From contig OY970227.1 in the NCBI GenBank assembly GCA_963714055.1, positions 434,001 through 498,000 on the forward strand: a stretch of 64,000 nucleotides of DNA, given 5' to 3'. The notes beneath the pieces were generated by a model. It had not been told where the DNA came from. It saw only the letters and a list, made by a program, of their open reading frames with translations, and searched no databases. Below are positions 52,076 to 61,035 of this stretch, one piece after another. A program made the translations under genes and the position numbers. Position 1 is the stretch's first letter, and every line of letters starts with the position of its first letter. The stretch comes from JACDBE01 sp963714055 (GTDB taxonomy: Bacteria > Actinomycetota > Acidimicrobiia > Spongiisociales > UBA5794).

Positions 52076-53254
52076 TCACGGCGGAGCCCGATCGGCTGTG
52101 GCGAAAGCGTGATTGGTGGGGACGACTTCGTTGCCGATGACGATGGCCCTGCCCTGGTGGATCGCCGTGTGGTGGTACCGGCAGACGAGGATGCAGTTCT
52201 CGAGGCTCGTCCCGCCGCCGTCGAGCCAGTGGACGATGTGATGAGCGTCACACCAGTGCGCCGGCCTCCGGCAACCGCGGAACCGGCAACCGCCGTCGCG
52301 CACCACCAACGCCTTGCGCAGTGCCGGTGAGGGCACGCGGGTAGCTCTCCCGAGATCGAGGATCTCGGAGACGCCCCGAGTGATCACCCGAGTGACTTCG
52401 GCGTCACAGAGGATCCGGTGTGCGGTCTCCGGGGTGATCGGGCCGGTGTGGTCGAGGTCGCAGCGGGTCCCGCTTCTGTCCAGGAACGTGTCGAGATCGA
52501 CGGTGAGCGTGACCGCTGCCCGTAGGCCACCGTCCACGGTGCCGTTGCGGAGCCATTGCTCGCACAGCAGGCCCAACGCCTCGGCTCGCCGATTCGCAGC
52601 CGAGCGCGAGTCGGTGACGACGGGCGGTGGGGTGGCAGCGTCCAGCGCGGTGAGCACCGCTTCGCCGAGCTCGGGGTCCAGGAGGCCGTCCAGTCTGACC
52701 ATGCCCTCATAGGTGACCGAGGCATGCAGGTAGGCCAGCGCCCGACGATCCTCCGCCGCCTGCTCGGCTCGCGATTCGTCGGCGCAGTTGGCCCAATACC
52801 GGGTGGCGCGGCGTAGGTCGGCGAGTTCGAGGTCACCGGCGAGCCCGATCAGCATCGGCTCGTCGCGCTCGTAGGGCTTGGGGTGTGCCTGCGCCACCCG
52901 GGACAGGAGTCGAGCCCTGGCATGGGAGAGGGAGCCGCATTCGAAGGCGTCGGCGGTGTCCGGATGGTCGACCATGGTCCTGGCCAGCCCGACCAGGGAA
53001 CGGGCTTCTCCGTCGGACACGTCGGCATGAACCGCAACCCATCGAGTCAGGCTCAGCCCTTCCGGGTGCGCACCCAGGGCTCGCTGGGAGGCGATCCGAC
53101 CGGCAAGCCTCGCCGACAGCATCGACATGGCCCGGCCGAGGGAGGCGATGTCCTCCGCCAGGGCGGACGACGGAACCGGCCCATCCACGCGCACCGGGAC
53201 CCGCTCGATCACCGCCAGCAAGTCGTCGAGCAACCCAGGCCCCTTCCCGCACAC
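52076..53254 (-). CDS. DUF222/13E12-family HNH endonuclease with SOS box
   Basis: 392 residues from the GTG at 53254, which has GAGG at suitable spacing; the longer frame to 53323 would read through the SOS box and is unlikely. The helical DUF222 domain (LTRWVAVHADVSDGEARSLVGLARTM, FECGSLSHARARLLSRV) is followed by the HNH nuclease at the C-terminus: CRFRGCRRPAHWCDAHHIVHW, GGGTSLENCILVCRYHHTAIH. This family (13E12 repeats in M. tuberculosis) is abundant in actinobacterial genomes and partly LexA-controlled; its biological role is unclear and may be linked to mobile elements. Confidence 0.9.
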   Translation of the reverse strand: MCGKGPGLLDDLLAVIERVPVRVDGPVPSSALAEDIASLGRAMSMLSARLAGRIASQRALGAHPEGLSLTRWVAVHADVSDGEARSLVGLARTMVDHPDTADAFECGSLSHARARLLSRVAQAHPKPYERDEPMLIGLAGDLELADLRRATRYWANCADESRAEQAAEDRRALAYLHASVTYEGMVRLDGLLDPELGEAVLTALDAATPPPVVTDSRSAANRRAEALGLLCEQWLRNGTVDGGLRAAVTLTVDLDTFLDRSGTRCDLDHTGPITPETAHRILCDAEVTRVITRGVSEILDLGRATRVPSPALRKALVVRDGGCRFRGCRRPAHWCDAHHIVHWLDGGGTSLENCILVCRYHHTAIHQGRAIVIGNEVVPTNHAFATADRAPP

Positions 53255-53299
53255 GCGCCCTCGGCGAGAGCGCCTCGATGGGGAAGTCCCTCGATCTCT

Positions 53300-53317
53300 A
53301 TCGAACGTACGTTCGAT
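53300..53317. promoter_or_regulatory. LexA/SOS box (perfect palindrome)
   Basis: ATCGAACGTACGTTCGAT is an 18-bp perfect palindrome containing TCGAAC-GTAC-GTTCGA. It lies 46 bp before the GTG of the HNH endonuclease and 87 bp before the divergent methionine aminopeptidase gene. Confidence 0.9.
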
Positions 53318-53404
53318 TGTCAAGCATCATGACAACGGTTGTCACCCGCCCGGCCGAGCGATGCCGGCGAACCGCCAGAATGCCGGCCGCCGGAGAGGAG
53401 GGCC

Positions 53405-54172
53405 GTGGTCGAGCTGAGGACACCGGACGAGATCGAGGCGATGCGACCTGCGGGCCGCTTCGTCGCCGCCGTCCTCGCCGCCACCAGCGAAGCCGCCGAC
53501 GTCGGGGTCAACCTGCTCGAGCTCGACCGGCTCGCCCACCGGATGATCGAAGACGCCGGGGCGGAGTCGTGCTACATCGACTACCACCCGTCGTTCGGCG
53601 CCAGCCCCTTCGGCAAAGTGATCTGCACCTCGGTGAACGACGCCGTGCTCCACGGCCTCCCCCACGACTACGCCCTGCGCGACGGCGACCTGCTGACGCT
53701 CGACTTCGCCGCCTCTGTCGACGGATGGGTGTGCGACGCCGCCGTTTCGACGATCGTCGGCCGCCCCCGCAGCGGCGACGTCCGGTTGATCGACACCACC
53801 CGCCTCGCCCTCGAAGCCGCCATCGCCGCGGCCCGACCGGGGAACCGGGTGGGCGACATCTCGGCGGCCATCGCCGGTGTGGCCCGGTCCGCCGGGTACC
53901 GGATCAACACCACGTTCGGCGGCCATGGCGTCGGTCGGGTCATGCACGGCGACCCACACATCCCCAACGACGGCCGCCGCGGCCAGGGCCTGTCGCTGCG
54001 GCCCGGGCTGGTGATCGCCATCGAGCCCTGGTTCCTGGAGACCACCGACCTCATCTACACCGATCCCGACGGCTGGACGCTACGGTCGGTCGACGGCTCA
54101 CGGGGCGCCCACTCCGAGCACACCGTGGCCGTCACCGACGACGGACCGATCGTCCTCACCGCGGCGACCTGA
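53405..54172 (+). CDS. map: type I methionyl aminopeptidase
   Basis: 255 residues from a GTG with GAGGAGG upstream. The five metal ligands are present: D in LTLDFAASVDG and CDAAVS, H in GGHGVGRVMH, E in IAIEPW and HSEHTV. The N-terminal stretch ELRTPDEIEAMRPAGRFVAAVL is typical for bacterial type I enzymes. It removes the initiator methionine from nascent proteins. The SOS box of the divergent nuclease is close, but regulation of map by LexA is not implied. Confidence 0.95.
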   Translation: MVELRTPDEIEAMRPAGRFVAAVLAATSEAADVGVNLLELDRLAHRMIEDAGAESCYIDYHPSFGASPFGKVICTSVNDAVLHGLPHDYALRDGDLLTLDFAASVDGWVCDAAVSTIVGRPRSGDVRLIDTTRLALEAAIAAARPGNRVGDISAAIAGVARSAGYRINTTFGGHGVGRVMHGDPHIPNDGRRGQGLSLRPGLVIAIEPWFLETTDLIYTDPDGWTLRSVDGSRGAHSEHTVAVTDDGPIVLTAAT

Positions 54173-54464
54173 GGGCTGACCAGCCGGCCGGCCACCACGC
54201 GTGGGGCGACCCGGCGGCGAAGAGCTCGTCGGGAAGGTCGAGCCGGTAGAGACCGGGAGCGAGGTTGGGATCGACCTCGCCAAGGGAGGTGTCGGTGAGC
54301 CCCACCGCCACCGGTTCCTCACCCTCACGAACATAGGCGGCTGCCGCCCCGGGCGAGTTCCCGCTGAGCCCGGCGACAGCACTGCCGATCAGGTCGTGGG
54401 CGAAGAGCAGCACGCTCCTACCCTCCGACCCCCAACGAACCGTGTGAGACATGTGAACCGGCAT
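54156..54464 (-). CDS. hypothetical protein (102 aa)
   Basis: Starts ATG 54464 with a strong AGGAGGG 5 nt upstream, and overlaps the end of map by 17 bp on the opposite strand. Sequence MPVHMSHTVRWGSEGRSVLL, then GAAAAYVREGEEPVAVGLTDTSLGEVDPNLAPGLYRLDLPDELFAAGS, a beta-rich segment. It gives a weak impression of small beta domains from phage virion proteins, but I cannot assign it. Divergent from the nucleotidyltransferase-like gene across 111 bp. Confidence 0.6.
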   Translation of the reverse strand: MPVHMSHTVRWGSEGRSVLLFAHDLIGSAVAGLSGNSPGAAAAYVREGEEPVAVGLTDTSLGEVDPNLAPGLYRLDLPDELFAAGSPHAWWPAGWSALRSPR

Positions 54465-54575
54465 GGTTCCCTCCTTCTCACCGGGACGTCACCATCCCGC
54501 CGTCACCCGCCCGACACCGCTTCGTTGGTCGGCAATAGTGTACCGGGCAGGTGGCCGCCAACCCGGGGCATCCCC

Positions 54576-55991
54576 ATGGATCCAAGCGTCAGGAGGCTCG
54601 CCGGCATCCTGCGTCGACTGTCGGCGGTGTACCCGTCCGAGCGAACCGAGACGGCGGCCGCCGAGTTCCTCGCGCTCGACGATCCTGGAAAGGCGCTGGG
54701 TCGCGCCCTTCGATTCCTGGTCTGGCAGCGCACCATGGCAGTGGCTCTCGGCCACTTGGAGGCTGCCGGTGCGGACCTCGACGCCATCCTGGTTCCTGCT
54801 GGCCGTGTCGGTGGGGTCTTCCCCCGCACCCAGGTGTGGACCGTCTCGGATACCGGCCCGGTCAGTGCACGGCGCCTGCTCGACGTGACGGCGCGTCACA
54901 AAGAGTTGCTGGCCGAACCGCTGGCGACGCTGATGACGGCAGCGGTCGGTGGGTTCGTGGTCCTTTCCGGTCGCAGCTTCCAGGTGGCCTACCCGGCGTA
55001 CACGACCCGGATCGAGTTCGACACCGACCTGTTGACCCAAGACCTGCCGTCCGGGGCGGCGGTGGCATCGACGCTCCACGAGGCCGGCTACAAACTCGGC
55101 TACCTGCGCATTTCCCGGCTCGGACAGGCACCGCATGCCTCCTTCTCCAGCAGCCGCCAAGTCGGCGAGCACCACGTATCGGTCGGGGTCCTCGTCGGTG
55201 GCTACCACGGCCACCGAGGACCGATCGTGTCGAGATCCCGCTCGTTCCCCTGGCGGGGCGGGACCGTCCAGGTGCCGGCTGCCGAGGACATGTTGGTGAT
55301 GCTCGCTGCCCGCGTGGTCCGCAAGCGTCAGTTCGCCTTCGTCAACTACAACGACGCCGCCGTGGTCCTCACCGAGGAGCCAGGCCTCGACTGGGACCTG
55401 GTGACCCACTCGGCCAGGGCCGGAGGCCTGCAGTCGGTGCTGAGCGTCGTGCTCGACAGAGCGGAGGAGATCGTCGGTCGGCCCGTCGTACCGCCGTCCG
55501 CCTGGGGCAACCTCGACCGGAGACGTACCGACCGTGCGGCCCACGTACTGACCCGTGCGGTTTCCGACCCGTCGGAGAGGCTCTCGGCTGAAGACAGCAG
55601 GATCTCGCAGGTGGCGGTGAGGATGCGGCGAAGGCTCTGGACCGGGCCCGCCGACGTGCGCCTGGCTCGAGCCGGGGTGGCACCCGGGAGGTGGAAGTCG
55701 GCGCGCCGCCGGTTGGAGCTCGCCCTGTACCGCCGGCAGCTGGCCCGAGCGACCGATCCAGGCGTGTCTGTTTCGGTCGTCGACCGGGCGGCACGCTGGC
55801 TCCGCCCGCACTGCGGCTCGCTCTGCGAGGTCGTGCCCGGCCTGGCGGCCACCGGGTCCTGTCTGGCCCTCCTGGGGGCCCGGCCCTGGCGCGATGCCAC
55901 CGGTGACGAGCTCCGCCGGCTCGGCGCGCTCCTTACTGCAGAGAGCGCCGTTCACAACTGCGACCGCTACCGGTTCGAGTTGGTCGGGTAG
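54576..55991 (+). CDS. nucleotidyltransferase-like protein (NTP_transf_5-like)
   Basis: 471 residues from ATG 54576 (MDPSVRRLAGILRRLSAVYP). The central part has a weak nucleotidyltransferase motif in TRIEFDTDLLTQDLP (two aspartates) and, near residue 230, the string AAEDMLVMLAARVVRKRQFAFVNYNDAAVVL characteristic of the NTP_transf_5 family; the rest is helical. Members are linked to peptide-modification clusters or are solitary. Start chosen over an upstream open frame because that part overlaps the divergent gene. Confidence 0.55.
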   Translation: MDPSVRRLAGILRRLSAVYPSERTETAAAEFLALDDPGKALGRALRFLVWQRTMAVALGHLEAAGADLDAILVPAGRVGGVFPRTQVWTVSDTGPVSARRLLDVTARHKELLAEPLATLMTAAVGGFVVLSGRSFQVAYPAYTTRIEFDTDLLTQDLPSGAAVASTLHEAGYKLGYLRISRLGQAPHASFSSSRQVGEHHVSVGVLVGGYHGHRGPIVSRSRSFPWRGGTVQVPAAEDMLVMLAARVVRKRQFAFVNYNDAAVVLTEEPGLDWDLVTHSARAGGLQSVLSVVLDRAEEIVGRPVVPPSAWGNLDRRRTDRAAHVLTRAVSDPSERLSAEDSRISQVAVRMRRRLWTGPADVRLARAGVAPGRWKSARRRLELALYRRQLARATDPGVSVSVVDRAARWLRPHCGSLCEVVPGLAATGSCLALLGARPWRDATGDELRRLGALLTAESAVHNCDRYRFELVG

Positions 55992-56013
55992 GGCTGCGCC
56001 CGACGGCACGCCG

Positions 56014-56472
56014 TCAGCGCGGGGGCGGCAGCAGCTCGAGGGGCGCCACCCAGCGGCCGCCGGCCCGCTCGGCCAGCTGGGCGAAGTCGACGTTCTCGAG
56101 GATGGCGATGGTGGCCTCCCGGACCTCCTGCCACACCTCCTTGAGCGAGCAGGCCACGTCCATCGGGCACGGCTCAGGCGAGGAGCGGGTGGCACAGGCG
56201 ATGGGGGCCAGCTGGCCCTGGAACACCCGAACGACGCGGTCGAGAGAGATCTCGTTCGCCGGGTGGTTGAGCCGGTAGCCGCCGGTCGGCCCACGCTCGG
56301 ACCTGACGATGCCGGCACCGCGGAGCTGGCTCATGATCTGCTCGAGGAACGAGGCCGGGACGGCGGTCCGCTCCGCCAATTCGGCGAGCTTGAGCGAGGC
56401 CCCCTCGTTCTCGACGATCGCCAGTGCCAGGACCGCCCTGGTGGCGTAGTCGGTCTTCCTGGTGATCCACAT
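56014..56472 (-). CDS. Rrf2-family transcriptional regulator (iron-sulfur type)
   Basis: 152 residues. Winged helix MWITRKTDYATRAVLALAIV, recognition helix ERTAVPASFLEQIMSQLRGAGIV and SERGPTGGYRL wing are standard. Three cysteines C93, C102 and C108 (spacing 8 and 5) in the position of the IscR/NsrR ligands suggest a [Fe-S] cluster. Divergent from a sulfonate/nitrate-type importer, so it likely controls sulfur or related nutrient uptake, as CymR/RsrR-like regulators do. The 231-bp intergenic region holds two TGTCGAC motifs. Confidence 0.92.
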   Translation of the reverse strand: MWITRKTDYATRAVLALAIVENEGASLKLAELAERTAVPASFLEQIMSQLRGAGIVRSERGPTGGYRLNHPANEISLDRVVRVFQGQLAPIACATRSSPEPCPMDVACSLKEVWQEVREATIAILENVDFAQLAERAGGRWVAPLELLPPPR

Positions 56473-56503
56473 CTCTCACCTCCCGGCGCCGGTCATCGAC
56501 GAA

Positions 56504-56526
56504 TTGTCGACCGCAACAGTAGACAA
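56504..56526. promoter_or_regulatory. candidate Rrf2 operator
   Basis: TTGTCGAC (56504-56511) and GTAGACAA (56519-56526) form an imperfect inverted repeat; TGTCGAC recurs at 56640-56646 next to the importer. Shared motifs at both ends of the intergenic region suggest a common regulator, but no experimentally defined motif matches exactly. Confidence 0.35.
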
Positions 56527-56593
56527 CCCTCTCAGCCAACCCGGGGATCGCCGGTCGAGGCGACCCCTTCCGGCGACTGGGTCTCCAGGCTCA

Positions 56594-56621
56594 TTGACAC
56601 CCCCGGTCACCCGACTAGGGT
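56594..56621 (+). promoter_or_regulatory. promoter of the ABC importer operon
   Basis: TTGACA (56594-56599), a 16-bp spacer and TAGGGT (56616-56621). The -35 is perfect and the -10 matches TANNNT. The transcript would have about 75 nt of leader containing the second TGTCGAC motif. Confidence 0.55.
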
Positions 56622-56701
56622 TCCCCACTATTCCGAGTATGTCGACTAACTAGATCAACATTATCGGGCGAAACGAGACACGAGGCCAAGCGAGGTAGGC
56701 A

Positions 56702-57788
56702 GTGATGATGCGAACCTTGAGATCGTGGACGGTGGTCCTCGCCGGGGTAGCCCTGGTGGTGGGTGCCTGCGGCGGGGACGACGCCGGCGGTGCCGGCGGC
56801 GAAGGAACTGGGGCGGCGGCAACCGAGTCTCCGTCCGACGGCGGCGACGCCGCGACGGTGAGGCTCGGGTACTTCGCCAACGTCACCCACGCCCCCGCCA
56901 TCGTCGGCGTCGAGAACGGCTTCTTCCAGGAGGAGCTGGGCGACGTCGCGCTGGAGACGGCCACCTTCAATGCCGGCACCGAGGCGGTCGAGGCACTGTT
57001 CAGCGGGGCCATCGACATGACGTTCATCGGCCCCAACCCGGCGATCAACGCCTTTGCGCAATCTGACGGCGAGGCGGTGCGGATCATCGCCGGGACCACC
57101 TCCGGCGGCGCTGCGCTGGTGGTCAACGAAGACATCCAGTCGGAGGCGGACTTCGCCGGGAAGACCCTGGCGACCCCGTCGTTGGGCAACACCCAGGACG
57201 TCGCCGCCCGTGCCTGGCTGGCCGAACAGGGCTACGAGGTGACCCTCGAGGGCGGTGGCGACGTCAATGTCGTCCCCCAGGACAACTCCGAGACCCTGGC
57301 CGCCTTCCAGCAGGGCAATGTCGCAAGCGGCATGGGTCCCCGAGCCGTGGGCTACCCGGCTCGTGCTCGAGGGTGGTGGCCGGGTGTTCCTCGACGAAGC
57401 CGAGTTGTGGCCCGACGGGCAGTTCGTCACCACCCACCTGATCGTGGCCACGACCTTCCTCGAGGAGCACCCGGACGTCGTCGACGCCGTCCTCCGCGGG
57501 CTGGTGCGGGCTGTCGACTTCGCCAACGAGTCGCCCGGGGACGCGCAGACGGTGGTCAGCGACTCCATCGAGGCGATCACCGGCAGCGCCATCGCCCCGG
57601 AGACCATCGAGGGGGCGTGGGGCAACCTCGAGTTCACCCTCGACCCGATCGCCTCGTCGCTCCAGGTGTCGGCGGACAATGCCGTTGCCGTCGGCCTCCT
57701 CGACCCTGTCGACCTGAACGGGATCTATGTCCTCGAGCCGCTCAACGCCATCCTCACCGAGCTGGGCAGACCGACGGTGAGCCCGTGA
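56702..57788 (+). CDS. ABC importer substrate-binding lipoprotein, SsuA/NrtA-like (frameshifted in this sequence)
   Basis: Corrected length ~361 residues. Lipoprotein signal ending VALVVGACGG, a Gly/Ala/Ser linker, then the NMT1/SsuA-type domain RLGYFANVTHAPAIVGVENG, FNAGTEAVEALFSGAIDMTFIGPNPAINA and, after the break, RLVLEGGGRVFLDEAELWPDG. One extra A at 57324/57325 is responsible: removing it joins FQQGNVA to AAWVPEPWATRLVLEGG. GTG 56702 follows GAGGT with good spacing. Binds sulfonates, nitrate or bicarbonate-like ligands; the exact one cannot be told. Confidence 0.85.
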
Positions 57789-58583
57789 TCGTCGAGCACG
57801 AGCCAGTGGCAGCGGCGCCGGTGGGAACACCGGCGCCGCCTGCCGCCGTCTCGATCCACCACGTCTCGAAGACCTACAGCGACGGCCGCTCCCGCATCAA
57901 GGCGCTCGATGACGTCTCGCTCGAGATCGCCGAGGGCGAGTTCGTCTGCCTGCTCGGGGCGTCGGGCTGCGGCAAGAGCACCCTGCTCAGCCTGGTTTCC
58001 GGCCTCTATGCGACGACCGAGGGGACCATAGACACCGGCGGGCGCAGGATCGGCATGGTGTTCCAGGACCCGGCGCTGTTCCCGTGGCTGACCGTCGCCC
58101 GCAACGTCGACGCCGCCATGAAGTTCCAGGGGCTCCCCCGTGATCTCCGCAAGGCGCCGGGTCAGCGACCTGTTGAAGCTGGTCCATCTCGAGGAGTTCG
58201 CCGACGAGCGCCCGCACCAGCTCTCCGGTGGGATGCGGCAGCGGACCGCCATCGCCCGGGCGCTCGCCCAGGACGCCGAGCTGCTGCTGATGGACGAGCC
58301 GTTCGGCGCCCTCGACGCCATGACCCGGGGCATCCTGCACGACGAGATCGAGCGTATCTGGAGCTCGTCGAACCTGACCGTGCTCTTCGTCACCCACGAT
58401 GTCCGCGAGGCGGTGCGGCTCGGCGACCGGGTGGTGTTGCTGTCGAGCCGGCCGGGCCGGGTCATCGAGACCTACGAAGTGGGGCTACCGCGCCCACGGG
58501 AGCTGGAGGCGGCCGCCGTCGGCGACCTCGCCGCCGAGATCACCGCACGGCTGCGGGGAGAGGTGCGACGCCATGCAAGCTGA
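57785..58583 (+). CDS. ABC importer ATPase, SsuB/TauB-like (frameshifted in this sequence)
   Basis: Corrected length 265 residues. GTG overlaps the binding-protein stop. Walker A LLGASGCGKSTLLSLVSGL, Q-loop MVFQDPALFPWLTV, signature LSGGMRQRTAIARAL, Walker B LLLMDEPFGALDAMTR and H-loop FVTHDVREAVRLGD are all found, split over two frames. An extra C near 58155-58158 causes the break; the corrected reading joins PRDLRKA to RVSDLLKLVHLEEFAD. Part of the three-gene importer. Confidence 0.88.
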
Positions 58584-59436
58584 CACCCGGTACCTGGACG
58601 ACGAGATCGTCGGTCTCGACCACCTCGAGATCCCGCGGCGGGAACGGAAGACGTGGATGGCGCGGGCTTGGGACGCCGCCTGGCCCAAGCTGGCCGCCGT
58701 CGCCCTGTTCCTGGCGGCGTGGCAGCTGATCGTCATGTCGGGGTGGAAGCCCGACTACGTGCTCCCTCCCCCGGTCGAGGTGTTCCAGACCCTGGGCGAG
58801 AGCATCAGGACCGCCTCGTTCTGGGAGGCGGTCGGGATCACCATGGAGCGGGCGGCCATCGGGTTCGCCGCCGCCACCTTCGTGGGCACCGTGGTCGGCC
58901 TGGTGGTGGCGCAGAGCTCGGTGATGCGCCGTGCCGTCGGATCGCTGATCACCGGACTGCAGAGCATGCCTTCGATCGTGTGGTTCCCCTTCGCCATCCT
59001 GCTGTTCCAGATCTCGGAGACGGCGATCTTCTTCGTGGTGGTGCTGGGGGCGGCTCCCGCCATCGCCAACGGCCTCATCTCGGGCATCGACCACATCGAG
59101 CCCATGCTGTTGCGCGCCGGGAAGGTGCTCGGGGCCAAGGGACCGATGTCGTGGGTGTACGTGGTGCTTCCCGCTGCCCTCCCCGGCTACGTGGCCGGCC
59201 TCAAGCAGGGTTGGGCCTTCGCCTGGCGCTCGCTGATGGCGGGCGAGCTGCTGGTCATCATCGCTGCCTCGCCGTCGATCGGGGTCCGGCTCACCTTCGC
59301 CCGTGAGCTCGCCGACGCCGCCGCGCTGCAGGCGATGATGATCGTGGTGCTGGTCATCGGCATCATCGTCGACGGGGTCTTCTTCGGGACCATCGAGCGA
59401 CGCGTCCGCCGCAACCGCGGGCTGCTCTCTCCCTGA
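58573..59436 (+). CDS. ABC importer permease, SsuC/TauC-like
   Basis: 287 residues from ATG 58573, overlapping the ATPase end by 11 bp. About six membrane helices, including LAAVALFLAAWQLIVMSGW and ALQAMMIVVLVIGIIVDGVFF. The BPD_transp_1 EAA loop near residues 175-210 reads LRAGKVLGAKGPMSWVYVVLPAALPGYV. The cytoplasmic N-terminal 35 residues (VGLDHLEIPRRERKTW) are longer than in E. coli SsuC. Frame is intact. Confidence 0.93.
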   Translation: MQADTRYLDDEIVGLDHLEIPRRERKTWMARAWDAAWPKLAAVALFLAAWQLIVMSGWKPDYVLPPPVEVFQTLGESIRTASFWEAVGITMERAAIGFAAATFVGTVVGLVVAQSSVMRRAVGSLITGLQSMPSIVWFPFAILLFQISETAIFFVVVLGAAPAIANGLISGIDHIEPMLLRAGKVLGAKGPMSWVYVVLPAALPGYVAGLKQGWAFAWRSLMAGELLVIIAASPSIGVRLTFARELADAAALQAMMIVVLVIGIIVDGVFFGTIERRVRRNRGLLSP

Positions 59437-59443
59437 GCCTCCA

Positions 59444-59460
59444 GAGGTCGTGAGGACCTC
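59444..59460. terminator. hairpin after the importer operon
   Basis: GAGGTC (59444-59449), GTGAG loop, GACCTC (59455-59460), 8 bp after the permease stop. No T tract, so weak as an intrinsic terminator. Confidence 0.35.
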
Positions 59461-59559
59461 CCAGGCTCGTCCCCGAAGATGATGACGTCCCCCGGGTCAC
59501 TCCCCTAAGGTCCGGGCCACGCCGCAACGAGACTCCCCCGATCGGCGCCGAGGATTGCC

Positions 59560-61035
59560 ATGACCGAACCCATGGGCGAGCCGCCCGCTGCGGGCGCCGA
59601 ACCCGATCACCGGCCGGACCACGTCCCGGCCGGCGACGAAGTCCCGCAGGGCGAGCCCGAGCGGCGCGGCCGTGTCCGAGGATGGCTGTCGCTGGTGCTG
59701 GTCGTGCTCGCCTCGATCGTCGTCCTGGCCGCCGTCGTCACCGTCTGGGCCCACGAGCGGGTGTTCGACACCGACAAGTTCATGGCCACCGTGGAACCGT
59801 CGCTCGAGGACCCGGCCTTCTACGCGACGCTGAGCGGATACGTCACCGACCAGACACTCGAGGCCCTCGACATCGAGACACGGGTCACCGACGCCCTCGA
59901 CCGTCTCGACACCTATCTGAGCGAGGCGATCGTGGAGGCGATCAACCCCGACCCGCAGGTCCTCGAGCTGCTCTCCCGGTTCGATCGGCCGTCGCTGACC
60001 GCGCTCGCCCCTTCGATCAGCGCCGCCCTGGAGACGCGTGTGGCCGACAGGATCGACAGCTTCGTCACCTCGGAAGAGTTCAGGACTGCCGTGGTCGAGC
60101 TGGTCCGGCGCGGCCACCAGGCGGCGGTCGCCCTGGTGCGGGATGACCTCGCAGAGCTCCCCAACGTCTCCATCGAGGATGGCGAGGTCAGGCTCAACCT
60201 GATCCCTCTCATCACCGCGACGCTGCAGCGGGTCTTCGACGAGATCAGGGACTTCCTCCCCGACGTCACCCTCCCCAGCGTCGTCTCCGACCGCGCCGCC
60301 GAGGCACGCGAGCAGCTCGGCGCCGCCCTCCGTGCCGAGCTCCCCGAAGACTTCGGCCAGCTGACCATCATGACCGAGGAGGACCTCTCCGCCGCCCAGG
60401 AGGCGGCCGGCCGATTCGACCGGCTCGTCTGGCTGGTCGCCATCCTGGCGGTCGTCCTCATCGCCGTTGCGATCGTGGTCGCCCAGAACCGTCGGCGGGC
60501 CGTGGTTCAGGTCGCCATAGGAGTGATCGTGGCACTGGTCCTCGCCGCGGCGGCGGTGCGCCGGCTCGAAGCAGCGATCATCGACAGGATCGAGAACCCG
60601 GACGGGGCCGCCACCGCTGCCTCACTGATCGGCGACGTCATCGGCGACCTCCGCCGGGTGGTCTGGGTGATCGTCGTGGTCGCCGTGGTCGTCGCCATCG
60701 CCGCCTACCTGGCCGGGCGGCCTGCGTGGCTGGAACGCCTGAGGGAGCAGCGCGCCGCGCGGGAGACCGCCGGAGGAGCGGAGGCGAGTGACCTCGACCG
60801 GTGGATCGCCCCCAAGTTCGACGGGCTCCGCATCGCCGGCATCGCCCTCGCCGTGGTCGTCCTCTACTTCGCCGGGATCGGGGTCATCTCTGTCCTCGTC
60901 GTCGGTGGTCTGCTCGCCCTCTATCTCTGGGCGATCTCGGCGGCACGGAACCGAGCCGCGGTCACGCCACTCGAAGGCGCGGACGTGCCCGTCACCGCCT
61001 CCGCCGGCCCCGACAGCGGGTCTTCAGGTCCATGA
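59560..61035 (+). CDS. integral membrane protein of unknown function (491 aa)
   Basis: N-terminal cytoplasmic Pro/Glu-rich region (~40 residues), first helix WLSLVLVVLASIVVLAAVVTVW, a 240-residue ectodomain with acidic helices (SYVTDQTLEALDIETRVTDA-like), then four helices (LVWLVAILAVVLIAVAIVVA, VVQVAIGVIVALVLAAAAV, VVWVIVVVAVVVAIAAYL, IAGIALAVVVLYFAGIGVISV). This layout recurs in actinobacterial proteins annotated only as hypothetical. Its stop overlaps the next start (ATGA), linking it to the peptidoglycan-binding lipoprotein. Confidence 0.75.
   Translation: MTEPMGEPPAAGAEPDHRPDHVPAGDEVPQGEPERRGRVRGWLSLVLVVLASIVVLAAVVTVWAHERVFDTDKFMATVEPSLEDPAFYATLSGYVTDQTLEALDIETRVTDALDRLDTYLSEAIVEAINPDPQVLELLSRFDRPSLTALAPSISAALETRVADRIDSFVTSEEFRTAVVELVRRGHQAAVALVRDDLAELPNVSIEDGEVRLNLIPLITATLQRVFDEIRDFLPDVTLPSVVSDRAAEAREQLGAALRAELPEDFGQLTIMTEEDLSAAQEAAGRFDRLVWLVAILAVVLIAVAIVVAQNRRRAVVQVAIGVIVALVLAAAAVRRLEAAIIDRIENPDGAATAASLIGDVIGDLRRVVWVIVVVAVVVAIAAYLAGRPAWLERLREQRAARETAGGAEASDLDRWIAPKFDGLRIAGIALAVVVLYFAGIGVISVLVVGGLLALYLWAISAARNRAAVTPLEGADVPVTASAGPDSGSSGP

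Noticed and set aside
56702..58729. Single 675-residue binding protein-ATPase fusion
   Set aside because: Also a chance read-through created by an insertion at 57324; the real genes overlap by GTGA at 57785.
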